A stretch of DNA of 64,000 bases. Source: Phanerodontia chrysosporium (taxonomy: Eukaryota > Basidiomycota > Agaricomycetes > Polyporales > Phanerochaetaceae). Below are positions 48,940 through 60,650 of this stretch, one piece after another (within the stretch, counting starts at the first letter, position 1; each line of letters opens with the position of its first letter). The translations under genes and the position numbers were made by a program. The DNA is taken from the NCBI GenBank assembly GCA_001910725.1, contig MJGA01000020.1, forward strand, positions 434,001-498,000. Reading direction: 5' to 3'. Under the pieces are notes generated by a model, which ran no database searches, had not been told where the DNA came from, and saw nothing but the letters and a program-made list of their open reading frames with translations.

Positions 48940-50121
48940 ATAACCTGCTCCTCCCTTCTTTTTGAGTCTGCTCCTTCCCTAGCTACGGTGGTTAAAGGAA
49001 CTTGAAGACGCACCTGGCTCAGGATTTGTGGGAATTGTCATGGGGTTTTCCGTGGTTCAGCCAAGGCACATAGTGGATGAGAAGTAAACGCGGCATTCTC
49101 GGAAGTCCAAGCACTCAAAAGAGTTAGAGGATGAGATGACAAAACCCGTGTCCAGCCGTGATCGCGACAGCGACTTGACTGCCGGTCGAGCAGGGTGTCA
49201 AAGGACCCTGATATTCAGACCTGAGGACAGATTTTCCCTCTTTCGGTATTTGGGTACGGACATTTTGCCCGACGAGGGCAAATAAGTACGGATTTACCTC
49301 AGGATCCGGCCTGGCAGCCAGAACGGACAGTTCTCAGCCTCGTCTTAGATGCTGGTCGTGCCATGTAGTGTTATTTCGCAATGCTATGATGATAGGTAAC
49401 GAGTCCTACGTACACGTGGGTCACCAGAGGAGTATCATAACACATTGCCGTTCTTGAAGTATCGAGCGAGGTGAGATGTGATAGACGACGATAATATTCG
49501 AAGGGAAACAGCTAGGGATTTATACATGTATCGATAACTACGAAAAGAGAAATAAAATGTGGGTTTTTGTTGCAAAGGGAGGAACGACTGCCTCACCTCT
49601 TCCGAAATTTAAGAGGCTGGAGGCGAGCCCAGATGACAACAGCCGTGCCCTATTTCACCCACGTCACTGGTTCCTACTTAGGCTCGCCTCCAGCCTCTTA
49701 AATTTCGGAAGAGGTAAGGCTGTCGTTCCTCCATACGCATACGCGTCCCGCAGGCGCATCGTTCCTCGGTGTAACGCAGAACGGCCAGGCCGCAAGGGCC
49801 CGCCGCTGACTCCGTGCGTATGCGTGGTACGTTCGGTGGGGTCCCGACGACACTTGCGTCAGGCAGGCCTCGCACTGGACCGCAGAGACCGGCAGCGGGT
49901 GCTCAGATGAAGCCGGGTGCTGCCCGACGAGGGCTCCATCTCCGCCCTACCCTCCCTCGTTCCCAAGCTTATGAGATGGACATCTCAATCAGGCTCGCGC
50001 GGACGAACGTTGCACGGTGTGCCGCGCCGCTGGTCCAGCGTATCACAGGGAAGGCATTATGCCCCTTGCGGGCAGGGTCACTATTTCCGGGTAACGTACA
50101 CGATAAGGTAGGTAGTAAAGG
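48940..50121. other. Intergenic, about 1.2 kb, contains a long hairpin
   Basis: No gene recognised. A/T-rich in 49140-49570. It holds the 52-bp inverted repeat described separately and ends at the left border of the segmental duplication. Confidence 0.5.
49578..49732. repeat. 52-bp near-perfect inverted repeat with 51-nt spacer
   Basis: The left arm (49578-49629, ggaggaacgactgcctcacc...) and the right arm (49681-49732) are reverse complements with only two mismatches in 52 positions. The RNA or single strand would fold into a long hairpin. No obvious target-site duplication flanks it and no coding frame spans it. It could be a MITE, a foldback element or a small-RNA precursor. Confidence 0.9.
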
Positions 50122-52327
50122 CTAGTCTAACATCGCGCTGCGACATTACGGCGAATGATACAGGTATCATGCGGGGATGTGCTGATTCGGCGGCGCGTGC
50201 GCCCAAGAAGGAACAGAAAAAATATAATAATGATCGTCGCGGTCGTACGTTTCGGAGCGGTGAGCGTGAAACGGGTCGTAGTCGTGAACTATGGAGGCGG
50301 CGGCGACACGCGCCGCAGGGCGTGTCGGCGCATCTGAGACATGGAGAAGAGGGAGCTCGGCCCACTATCGGGAATATGTCGTACAAGTACGGTGATGGGG
50401 GGTATGCCAGACAAGAAATGAACCGAATAAACAACCAGCGAGGAGAGGATAGAGCGTACAAGGGGGAAAAACTGATTTGCGTTCGTCGCGGCGACCGTGT
50501 GCGTATGCAGCAGATGCACTTCCCGGCCGCCGGTTTACACCTCGCCATCAGCCGCGTATGCGCCAGCCGTCGCCCTGCCTCTTCACGCGGCCCACGCCGC
50601 CGAAGCCCTCGCGCACGACGAGCCACAGCGCCGTGCAGCACACCGCGTCCTTGATCTCCTCCGCGCTCAGCAGCACCGCGCTCACCGGCGCCTGCTCTCC
50701 GGGCGAGCTGCCTCCGCTGCCGTTCAGTCGCCCTGAATGGGTGGCGCCGGTGCCTGCGGGGCCTGCACTCGACCCTGGCCGCGCCCGCTCCTTGAAGAAG
50801 CTCCCCGCGCTCGCCGCCATCTTGCCCACGCCACCCGCGATCCCTGCCTGCGTCGGCGTCGCAGACACCACGTCCGCCGCCGGCCGCGCGACGCCCTGCG
50901 GCGTGATCACCCGCTTCACCGCCTCCACCCGCACGCTCTGCTGCCCGTGCGGCCCCACGCGCGACGAGAGCACGATGTCCGGCAGCGGGAACGGGATCTT
51001 GAGCAGCGACACGACCTTTGGGTGGTGCGGCGCCGGCACGACCGCCGCGACCTTCACGCGCACGTCGCCCGCGTCGCCCACGACGTCTGCCCCCGCGCGC
51101 GCTGCAGCCGCCGCACGACCAGGTGGCACGTCCACGGCGTCTCCGAGTCCTCCGGGTCGCTGTCGCCGTCGTCCTCGTCGTGGCTGCTGTACCGCCGGCG
51201 CGACGTCGAGCTGTCGTGCGACGCCGTCGTGCTGCTCCGTATGCTCTCCCGCGCGGGCGACCGCGAGCGCTCGAGCGACCTGCGTGCCGTCGTTGGCGGC
51301 GGCGGCGACGCCAGAGGTTGTTCCTGCGAGTCCGTGCTGCGATGTTTCCGGGCCAGGGACGAGACTGATGGCGTGTTTGAGCGGCCGCCGCCCTCGCGGT
51401 TGTCGCTTGACAGCGGCCGCCGATTCCGCCTGCCTTGCGGCGCGCGCGTCCAGTCGAAACGCACCTCGAGTAACACCTCCAGGGGCGCAGGCAGACCCTC
51501 TGGCGGCCCTTTCAACCACCGCTGCACCGGCCAAGCGTATGTCGTAGGTCGGAGTTTCTGCTTTCCTGAACCTTGTCCGGGCGAGGGGGATCGCACGGAC
51601 GGCTGGATGCCGAGGATGGTGTTGTGTGTCGCAGACGACGGAGCGTCCGGGAACGTGTGAGAGGACGCGGAAAGCGGCGGGTTCAGCAGCAGCGAGGAGC
51701 GCTTCGACGAGCTCTTGGGCGTGCTCTCGAGCTGCGGAAGAGCGGAGCGGGGTGCCTGCGCAGTCGATGAAGCGTCTTTGCGTTTGAAAACCTTGCCGAA
51801 CAGCTTGCGGGCACCGCTTGGCGAGCGCTCCTGAGCGGGGGGCGAGGGGTTCGGTGCGGCGGGCGGCGGGGAGGGTTCGCGGGTCGTGTCCGAGTTCAGC
51901 GACAACGACGACGTGGGTGTATGCGGTCCCTCGGCGGACAGGAGGGGTCCGTACGTCCCTGACGTCCGCGACGTGTCCTCGTACGTGAGACCTCCGCACA
52001 GCTCTACCGGCTCCAACATCGCCAATCCTATCACCTCCAGGCCCCGCTTCATGAACCGCGCGATCTTCGCGTCGGTGCCAGCATCGACGATCACGTTTGT
52101 CATGACATTGTGTGCTTGCAAGTTGTAGAGGGGTATTATCATGCGGCGTCCACTGGAGCTGGTCGTGGAGGTGGACGAGGATACGGTGGAGAAGGATGTT
52201 ACGGAAGAGTACGCGGACACATCTGAGCGATTCGAGTTCTTGCGTGCTAATGACCCGTCCGGGGACTCTTCGCTGGACCGCCTGGCTACTGCTGGTGCGC
52301 GTCCTGTTGGTGGCACGAGCTGGACCT
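50122..52327. repeat. Segmental duplication, left copy
   Basis: Matches 61872-64000 in direct orientation at very high identity over the shared gene. The match begins with ctagtctaacatcgcgctgc. Near the left end the right copy lacks two short stretches present here (about 50144-50198 and 50244-50260). The homology probably continues past the window edge on the right copy. Confidence 0.93.
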
Positions 52328-52505
52328 GGAGGTTCAGCGGGTGGTTTGACTTGGATGGTGGGGGCCTAACGACGATGAAGGACTGCAGGTTGGGGTCGCG
52401 AGGAGGGTATGGGAACAACACTCGCACCTCGTGTGTCCTCTCCTTTTTGTTCTCCAGCATCTCCTACTGCTCTGCTGCCACGGCAGGCTGAGGCGCGGAT
52501 AGCAT
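50548..52505 (-). pseudogene. Conserved basidiomycete protein of unknown function, disrupted copy
   Basis: Paralogue of the gene at 62217-64000. Reading from an ATG at 52505 (MLSAPQPAVAAEQ) an in-frame TAG (complement 52464-52466) interrupts before EMLENKKERTHEVRVLFPYP, the conserved start. A C-to-T change from CAG would explain it, though an intron starting nearby is not excluded, and the ATG of MLENKK (52460) could also serve. A second lesion lies near 51083-51105: gtctgcccccgcgcgcgctgcag here against gtctgccccgcgcgcgtgctgcag in the right copy, net one base shorter. This ends the long frame at 51054, while the C-terminal half (HHPKVVSLLKIPFPLPD, SAEEIKDAVCCTALWLVVRE, ending GDGWRIRG) continues in another frame to 50548. 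Conserved blocks such as MIIPLYNLQAHNVMTNVIVD are intact. Function unknown. Confidence 0.7.
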
Positions 52506-55500
52506 GTCTGCCGTTGCGCTTGGTGAAGGCTTGTCCTGTGCGTTCGCCTGCGAGGATGGTGGTCAGAAGGACGAAAGAGACGAGAACATGGCCGGGGAAG
52601 ATATGAACGGGACGAGGTGTTTGAGTTTGTCGACCGTAAATGGTCGGTGTACAGTGCATACTCCCAAGTCAGCCACCACCAAGCACCGCGTCGCGATCGA
52701 GAATCCGAACGCGATCGACGAACGCACGCCAATCGCGTAGACGCCCGTGCTTCCGCTCCACGTTGCGCTTCTCACGCATGCCCGCGCTTTGTCGCCCACC
52801 ACCACCGCTGCCGCTGCCGCCGCCGCCGCCGCTGCCAGAATGCACTCCCTCTTCGTCGCTGCCACACACGCTTGCTACGGCCTGCACACTCGTAACGCGC
52901 CGCGGATGCCCAGAGTCTCCTGCCCCGGCGACGACCGCATCCGGAGGCGCATCGCGTCGCCCTTGAGCTTGGGCTTGAGGTGCGTTCCTACCCTCTCTCA
53001 CACGCTCGTGCTGTTGCCAATGACCCGCCAGCGTTGGCTGTGCGCCCGCCACTCGCCGTCCTCACCATCGCCCGCGACTCCGTCAAGCCGTCCATACCCG
53101 CTCTTTCCACCCTCTTCAAGACGGTCCCGAGCACCCTCACGCCCTCACCCTGCCGCACCAGCCTCGTTTGACGGGTACAACCGCCTCCCACGACGCCATA
53201 CGGCGGCGTCGACTGATGACTAGCTCGCCATCATCACGACGGCCGACCGAGTTTCGTTCGTTCGTCGGCAGGGCACGCTCCCGCGCTCGACGAAACGGCG
53301 GCGTATACGCTCACAGTGTCGATGCCGGCCCTGCTACAGCCCCTGCCACTCGCTTTGCCGCGCATTCCCGCACCGCCGCAGAACGCTGCCAGACGGACTG
53401 TGACCTCACAGGAATCCTGTAGGCCCCGTCACGCCCTGCTGTCCGTGCACTCGACATGGCCTGGGCACCCCAAAATCACCGTCACTCGCCACCCACCACC
53501 CGCTTTCTCGAAGACGGTGCTCTGCCGATTTCGCAACCACGCTGCCCATGGGCCGACCGCCGAGCCGGCCTCCGAGATCGCAAACGGCGGCAACACTGCT
53601 TGTCCTCACTCGAGGACGAAACACGCCCAGAGTGCGGCCGCGCCGTGCCGCGCCGCGCCGCAGGTTGTCACTCTGCGGCGACACCGACTTTGCGTGCTCG
53701 CGCCCGGCTGACCGGCGGCGTGGTCTCGCGGCGGCTCTCCCCATCCACACCGACGCCAGCATGGCCCGTTCGACCCGCCGCCGTGCGTCTCCCGTGTAGC
53801 CTTCGCGCGAGAACGTCAGTGGGACGCCCCGCCCCGACGGAGAACCTGCGGCTCGAGTCGCTAGCCGTCGGTCACACGTGCGAGCGCCGGTGCGGCACAT
53901 ACGCCTGCGTGTTCTCTCCAGCGCCGTCGCCCGCTCGCCTCCGCCGTAAAGCACCGGCAACATTCACATGGCCCGCCCAGATCACGGGACGCCGTCTTGC
54001 TCGACCAACGCCGGCACCAGCGCGCAGCTCGCCCCCTCGCCCCTCCGCAAGGCGGCAGTGAACATCTGCTCCTGCGTCAGCAAAACGTCGCAACCGCGCC
54101 AAGCATGGAGTTTACCGGCAAGGTGCACCGGCAGGATGATGGCTCGTTGGACTGCACGATCCCGCCAAGGGAGCTCGCACGGAAGAGCACAGGAGTGTGA
54201 CGGCGCGGTGGCCGGCGTCCGCGGTGAGTAACGCAGGCCGCTGTACTATAGCCGATCAATAAATATTTCGTTGCCCCACACGCTTTGCTGCAGCGCGAGC
54301 GAGTACGAGTACGACTCTCCGAACGGTTACCAGCACGGCGACCTCGGTGTGTGCGCCTTTGACGACGACGGCGGCGGTAGGAGCGAGACCTAGCGGGCAG
54401 TGCATCAGCACCGAGGCAGCGACGGGGCGCAGGGAGCACGTACTAGAAGCATCGCGAGAAGGGCCAGTGCGAAGGGCAATGCGTGACGAAGCAAGATCGC
54501 TGACTCGCAAGGCAGGGCGACGACGTGACACCGACTGGGCAAGGGTGGTTTTTGCCAGAGAACCCACGGGGAAACCTGCCAAGCAGACGACCGCTGGGGA
54601 CGGGCGACAGGGGCGAGAACGTACCGCTGGAATGCGTCGCGGCGGCGAACAACAGCCGGGCTCGGTGAGGATCGACAACCTCGGCGCGGCCGCCCCGTCG
54701 AGAGCTCTGCGAACGCTGTGGCCCGGGGGCGACGATGCGTCAGATATGGCCATCGCGAACGACGTCAGCGACGAACGTACCGGACGCAGCTCTGCGTGGC
54801 CGAGCGACCGATGTCAACGACTGCAGCGCGGTTTTCCAGACCGTCATTTCCCGACGAGGACCGCCGGGACGGACCACAACGACAGCCTCTGGCAAACAAG
54901 CGGCGCCGGCAGCGGCAGCGATAGTACGGCTGGGTAGCTGTCATCGGCGCGGTGGACAAATGAGCAGGGCGCCACGGCAGTGAGGACGTGCGAGGCAAGC
55001 GAGACCGGCACGCAGACCTGGGCGTCGGCCCGGGGGTGCATGCGCTCAGACTGTTTGCGGAGGAGGCACCGACGGAGACGCGACTAGGTAAGCACGATGT
55101 CAGCTGCGAGAGTGGTCGACCAACGAGCTGATCAACGTACACAGATCCGCGAAGGACGGCTGCAGTCTGCACGCCGAGGACACACGACCAAGGTGCTTGG
55201 TCCGAGGTCGGAGGCGCGGACAGTGTGTCCTGTGAGGACAAAACCTGACGGACAGCGTGTCACGCGGCGGAGACGGCGGGCAGAGCGGCTGTGAACACGT
55301 ACCTCTGCAAGTCATCCGCTGCGACGCCGTTGACGACAAAATCGGTGTCGATGTACGGCTCCGTGTCAAGGCTGAGGGCCGCCGCCAGCGAGGGGCGAAT
55401 ACGCGGCCGAGAGACTTCGCGGCAAAGTGCTAGCGTCGCTCGCCAGCAAGTTGAGCATGGCGCCCCAGAATTTCGAACGGACGTACCAGGTTTAGCTAGC

Positions 55501-56093
55501 GCCGCGGAACCAACCGACTGTATCGGCTGTAGCAGCGCCTGCAAACGGACTTGCCATCGCTGTTATCGACGTTGACGACGCGATCGGCCCGGCCGAGGGC
55601 TGCGGTTGTCGCCAGCATGGCCTGCGGGCCGGACCACTACGCGTTCACGGCGAGGCGGAAGAAAACAAAGCCTCGCCGCGCGAAGACTGGCGAGACGAAC
55701 TACGAGGTTAGGGTCAGCAGGGTGCCGAGGGATGGACGAATGCCTCGACGGGGTGGACGAAGGTGTGTCCACAAAGCAGGAAGGTAGTGAAGAATGTCTA
55801 AGCTAACTAACGTAGCAGAACTACATGCAAAGCAATCGAAATGCCATTCATCATGCACACTCTACGGCGGCGAATTCTTCTGTACAGCTCGTGAATCACA
55901 CCCGCAGCAACGTCAGCAAACAACGACGAGTGCCCCGCATGGACAGGCACGGGAGGCACGCCTGACGGCCGGCGAGTGGCCAAGACGGGTAGTACGGACG
56001 GCGGCCCAACGGCGACCTCTGATTTGGCGGGCCCTGCGGTGGGAAACCTCCTCGAGCCTCGTATTCGAGGCAGATCGCACCCGTCACGCCTGT
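52506..56093. other. GC-rich region, about 3.6 kb, no confident gene
   Basis: Many overlapping high-GC frames on all strands without family resemblance. A (CCG)n stretch lies near 52805-52840. On the minus strand at 55100-55450 a possible exon pair reads LSLDTEPYIDTDFVVNGVAA with a good donor after DLQR, then a phase-matched exon ending TLISSLVDHSRS, but the start is unclear. A decayed or heavily spliced gene is possible. Confidence 0.4.
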
Positions 56094-58794
56094 CTAGTTC
56101 ATTGAAACGACAGTCGACGCAGGCAGCCCGAACAGTCCAAGCCGCTCCACGATCTGAACCGCGAAAGGGTCGTCCACAACGTGGTCACGGCTGGCACCAG
56201 AACGGGGGTGTCCCCCCGAAGCGGTCGGTCATACGTTGTCGCAAAACCTCTGCCCGCGTACGGTGCACGGGCCACGGATCGAATCAATGGGCAGCCGCAG
56301 CCACGCTCGAACGCACTCCCCACCGCTTTCATTTGTAGAGATCGGTCTTTTACTGCAGAAAGATGTCAGGATGACAGGACACCAGGTCGTTAAATAAACT
56401 CACACGTTGTGGCTTGACAGTGCGGCCGCCGCGGGCACGGCATGCCGGTTTGGCGGCCAGCAAGGGCTGCACGAGCCCACGGGCAGAGGAATCGCCGTAT
56501 CGTGATGTCGACTGCAGCAGGAGCCTCCGAGTCGCACGTGTGGCGGTATTGCTGTCAAGTTGAGCTGCCTGAGAGTTGGATTCACGTGGCGACTCCGAGT
56601 GCAGGATCTGGATTGTTGACGTAGCTATCGTAGCGTAGCATGCTGACTCTGGCTTCGCCTTCTGTCAATAGAGTCTGTAGACGGCGTCATGGAATAAGCA
56701 CTCACGGGAGCATGTACATTTCGATAGGTGAGAGGAGGTCGGACTGTGACGGTCGCTATCAGATTCTAGAAATGAGAACATGAGTCCTGTACAAAAGAAC
56801 ACACCGATGATTGCCGGTACCCACACAGCCTGGGGATTGCTACGTGTTAGTGTCAGGAGGTAGTAGCCTGACCGGTACAATCATACTAACACTGTCACCC
56901 ACGAGAATAGATACATTTCGATGGGTGAGAGGAGGTCGGGTAGTACTGGCAGCAGTCGAGTGATACACTGTACTACCTAGCCTCAAAGTGTGTCAGAGAG
57001 ACGGAGAGAGTACAAGGCGATGCTTACCACGTGAGCGCATGTCGTTTACAAGCGGTACGAACCCCGTCAACTCGATGTTGACGTTGACGGCTGCTGTGAG
57101 TGTACTAGTAGTAACCGGAGGCCGACGCCACTGTCCGTGATGCCATGGATGCCATCAGCATGCAGAAATGAAGCCGTGTTGATCAAAGCGTACCTCGTAG
57201 GGTTACTTCCAATGCATGAGCTTGAGCGGGGGCATGCCCGAGTCTGTCCGAGATCATGCCCTGCCGCTTGCACTAGCCTGGGGCGAGGCCGTCTGCGGCG
57301 GGGGCATGGGATGAAACGCCGACACAGAAATGCAAGGCAAACTTACCGTCGAGGCAACGAAACGTTGACATACAGGCAGAAGTAACCGGCCCGAGTACGT
57401 AGGTCCGCCGCATGATGGTACAACATGCCATTGTCCCGTGTATTCTTGGAGGTTCGAGTGTGGTCACCGGTGGCAGACCACTGAGATGGGATTCTAAAGT
57501 GAGAACGTAGCGCTTGGAGGCTGCAGGTACAGAGAATAAGCACAGTGGACAAGAACACAAGAAGAAACGCGCTGGCCGGGGGGTATCTGGGCTGGTATGA
57601 TGCTTACTCGATAACTTTGCCGGTGTGACACACCGTTTTCTTTGGATTGCTTGCGTCTCGCAGAGACGTTACTGCAAGAACAACGGTGATCAGCGAGACT
57701 CGGCTCGTTCAGCTGCCGAGACAAGTGACAACACTTACCCTCCGCGGCTGCGACACCACCGACACCCGCAAGGGCAGCTAAGAGCAGCGAGAAGACCGCC
57801 ACAAATGGCGTCGAGTGAGACTGTTGATGCTGCCAGTGGGTGGACGGGCCAGGTACCGGCGTTGAAGAGGACGTGGAGAGGACGTCTGGAGGGAAAGAAG
57901 AGGGGAGCGGGATGGCAGAACCAGCTGTGCTAGCTCACCTTTTATACACACGAGACGGCCGTCCGCGGCCCATACCAGTCTTTTGTCTCCCACCCGGTGT
58001 CCTTCAAACGCCCGGCCCTCTGAATCGAACGTCCCCTCGGTGGACACGGACGAAACGGAAACAGGTGTCGCCGTGTCCGTTTCGTCCTAGTCTACCGCGT
58101 AGCACGCCGAGCGTGCGGCGACGCAACGCCAAGGGAGGCTGACAGATGGTGGCGTTGTCTGATGAGCGCGCTTGGTTACCCGTCCGGTTGTTCGAGGCTC
58201 GCGGTGAGTATCGTAACGAGGGAGGAGGCCAGGATCGTGCCGGCACGCGTTTCGACGCGTTTCCTGCGTTTATCTTCAGTAGAGAGCTGCACAGACAAGA
58301 AGTCCAGGTCAGACCAATGTTCCGAGGGCACCTTAACCAAGTCTAGCACGTCGGCAGCTTACCATGGCAGGCCCTCGAGGATGTGCCGGCCTGACGAGGT
58401 TGACTGCAGGCCAACACGGTGGATGCCACCGTTCCACGCGTATTTGCACACAGGAGGGAATACGCGAGGTTGGCGTGCAGGATACTGATGGCATAGCGCC
58501 GTCTGATGTTCCTTCCACGCCCCTCTGCTATCTTCGTCGCGCCTGATCTCTCCCGCGACGAGGCTCGAGTCTGAGTATCCTCCTGCATTTTGTTTGATGC
58601 ATTTCCACTGATATTTGCGTGTCCGCGCAATGTCAGCTCCTTACTCTAGGCGCAAGGTGCAGGCGCTGGTGGTCTGCAAGTCTTGTTGGTTGGTGCTGAG
58701 ACGGGCGGTGTGAGGCGAAGGTGGTGGACGAGCGCAAAGCCAGGCGGGCGGCGGCTTTGTGGCGTTCTCCCATTTCTGGTAATGAGGCGCCCAT
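56094..58794 (-). CDS. Multi-exon putative membrane protein, unknown family
   Basis: Assembled by hand; no exon is long. Start ATG 58794 (MGASLPEMGERHKAAARLAL). Exon limits: 58794-58645, 58607-58430, 58342 to an unresolved donor, about 58075-57939, 57885-57739, 57671-57608, 57571-57347, 57292-57194, 57104-57028, 56945-56886, 56829 onward, 56674 onward, and a last exon ending TAG 56094-56096. Phases match across most junctions. Key segments: VCKYAWN+DLVKVPSEHWSD, TEDKRRKRVETRAGTILASS, KRLVWAADGRLVCIK+DVLS, a membrane segment PFVAVFSLLLAALAGVGGVA, KKTVCHTGKVI+D followed by membrane segment AFLLVFLSTVLILCTCSLQA, VNVNIELTGFVPLVNDMRSR, TLLTEGEARVSMLRYDSYVN and the ending VERLGLFGLPASTVVSMN. Introns 58608-58644 (37 nt) and 57572-57607 (36 nt) are unusually short. 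The exon 3/4 junction and the last exons are not fully phase-consistent. No function is inferred. Confidence 0.58.
56713..56938. repeat. Duplicated about 29-bp segment, 197 nt apart, inside the membrane-protein gene
   Basis: acatttcgataggtgagaggaggtcgg near 56715 and acatttcgatgggtgagaggaggtcgg near 56912 differ at one position in 27. On the coding strand both fall in candidate exons but in different frames, so one may be a non-coding duplicate of the other. Confidence 0.7.
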
Positions 58795-58932
58795 TGTTTT
58801 GAGTGCTCGACCGCCACGGCTCTGACAGCAAGACTATCTCAGGCGACCTGGGCGGGCTCAACCGCTGGCTCACTCAGTAAATATTGTAGTTTTGCAAACT
58901 TCAGAGGACAATCAACTGCAATCAGCGCCTGA
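58795..58932. promoter_or_regulatory. Possible bidirectional promoter, 138 nt
   Basis: Separates the ATG of the membrane-protein gene (58794, -) from the ATG of the 173-aa candidate (58933, +). Contains an AT-rich aaatatt stretch near 58879-58885. Confidence 0.35.
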
Positions 58933-59652
58933 ATGCAGTCGTCACAGTGTCAACTTGAAGTGGTGAGCGCAGTGCGCGTTGTAGCTGCTGGAGGCATGCT
59001 ATTAACTGAGAGGCGACTTCAACACTAAGGAATGTCATTCAAACTCTTATGTGCACACTCAACGGCACTCGACTGGCACTGACAGGTCGATTTGACCGAA
59101 GAACAGCTTGGATGTCGAGATCCCCGAGGCTGGCACCAACCAATTGGAATGTGAGTGAGCAAATAGCCGTGACATCCATGGAGCCGCTGAGCTGTGTGTC
59201 TGCCGCTCGACGTGGCAAAATGCAGGCTTGCCTTGGCAGAGATCTTGGCTCAGATAAGCACACTAGGTGCGCACGGACCAATGTTCTGCAATGACACTTC
59301 CGAACACCCTGTCGCCGCACTGCCTCCGAACCGCCGCTGGCAACAATCATGTTCAATCTTGTCTAGCTGTGTTCGTCGCTTGGGACAACTTCCTGCGTCG
59401 GTCCCTTTTGCTCCTGGCACCATATGGGAGACATTCAACTCGGAGCTCGAGCCTTCTGTAGGCTGCTGCTGCATTGGTGAGCACAACCTCAAGCAGCTCA
59501 GCAGTATCATACTATGCTCTGAGCATGAGTTTCCCAGCCGGAGAATAATATGCACGAAGACAAAGATTTGTATATCTGACCCAACTAGCCTGCGTCGTGA
59601 AAAATCGGTAGAGCGAAGCACACTATCAGAGACAATACATGCGAGAGCGTGA
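58933..59652 (+). CDS. Possible 173-aa protein, three exons, unknown
   Basis: Exons 58933-58962, 59086-59150 and 59226-59652 join in phase over two GT-AG introns (122 and 75 nt): MQSSQCQLEV, then VDLTEEQLGCRDPRGWHQPI, then MLALAEILAQISTLGAHGPM and PFAPGTIWETFNSELEPSVG, ending SETIHARA with TGA 59650-59652. The composition is mixed with several cysteines. No signal peptide, membrane segment or family was recognised. The third-position GC is lower than in neighbouring genes, so it may be decayed or spurious. The phase match of two introns with good donors (gtgagc, gtgagt) is the main support. Confidence 0.38.
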
Positions 59653-60590
59653 ACTTGCCCTAGATTCTGTCAGAATTCCAGGGCTGCGGTAACAGCGTGG
59701 AGCGGTTGCGGTGCTACCACAGTTAGCGCGAGACTACGGGTCGACTGATGGAGGCTGGAGTGAACAGCCGCCAGCGTGAGACAAACAACGCCGGAGGCAG
59801 CTATTGCCTGATGTGTTCTGATTGTCTGTCTGATGCTTGAGGTCTCACCAGAGAACAGAGAGGCAGCCTGGGGAAGGCTGTCTCTACGCCCTCCTCTTGT
59901 CTATGCCCAGACACATCCTCAGTGCCCTTCCTGATCCTTGCGACGACACCAACTACCTACCACCTTCCGTCACATGCCAGACACACTCGGATAAGCTCAT
60001 ACAATGCTCGCACACGGCTGGCCGCTTGCTACACATTGCACCGACTTCCACCTCACATGGCAGCACTTCAGTCTTACGGATACTGTACATGGTTGTGGGT
60101 CACTGCCAGCTTGCACGGGCACCCGCATAACCAAGGCCGACGCTGCTACGTCTCTCATTTTACATGCCTCCAATGCACGGCATCCCTTCTTGTTCGCCAT
60201 AAACACACCGGTCTCGACGCTCTGCGCACTTGATTTTTGTCCGCCTGCAACCGCCAACTGCCATGCACGGCCTCGGTTATGTAGCTGCACCAACTGATAA
60301 CCAGCATGACCGCGTGCCCACCCGTGCAGTTCTGGCATTGCCGAGGCTGCTCCGACAGCGAGGTCGCACTGACACCAAGATGGGCAGTGTTCCCGCAGCA
60401 ATCCTGGACTCGAGAAAGCGGATATGTGCTGGGGTTGAGTCGGCTGCCGTCCTCACTGTATGCTCCCGAGTGAGGCGACAGCTGACCCTGCTGGCGCCAG
60501 GTCTCCGTAGGACGACCGATCCCTGGTCATGGACGAGAGCCGTCGCCATCCAGAAAGACGCCGTCCGAGAGGACTCGCAGTTGCCGCAGA
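59653..60590. other. Unassigned stretch, about 0.9 kb
   Basis: Frames of 60-150 codons on both strands, none convincing. No repeats noticed except where it merges into the degenerate repeat array on its right. Confidence 0.4.
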
Positions 60591-60650
60591 CCGGTGAACC
60601 AGAGGACGGCAGAGCCAGCCTTGTTGGGCACCCACCTGGAATGCGCCAAG

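Noticed and set aside
50477..51660. Plus-strand frames of 300-356 codons over the left duplicate
   Set aside because: Shadows of the minus-strand conserved gene in very GC-rich DNA. The same shadows recur over the right copy at 61990-63333.
55100..55800. Minus-strand exon chain with TEPYIDTDFVVNGVAADDLQR
   Set aside because: One junction fits, but no start, no domain and several frame breaks. Kept only as a note in the region description.
58359..58361. TAA interrupting RHILEGLPW and AADVLDLV in the membrane-protein gene, taken at first as a nonsense mutation
   Set aside because: An 87-nt intron (58343-58429) joins VCKYAWN to DLVKVPSEHW in phase and removes the TAA, so no lesion is needed.
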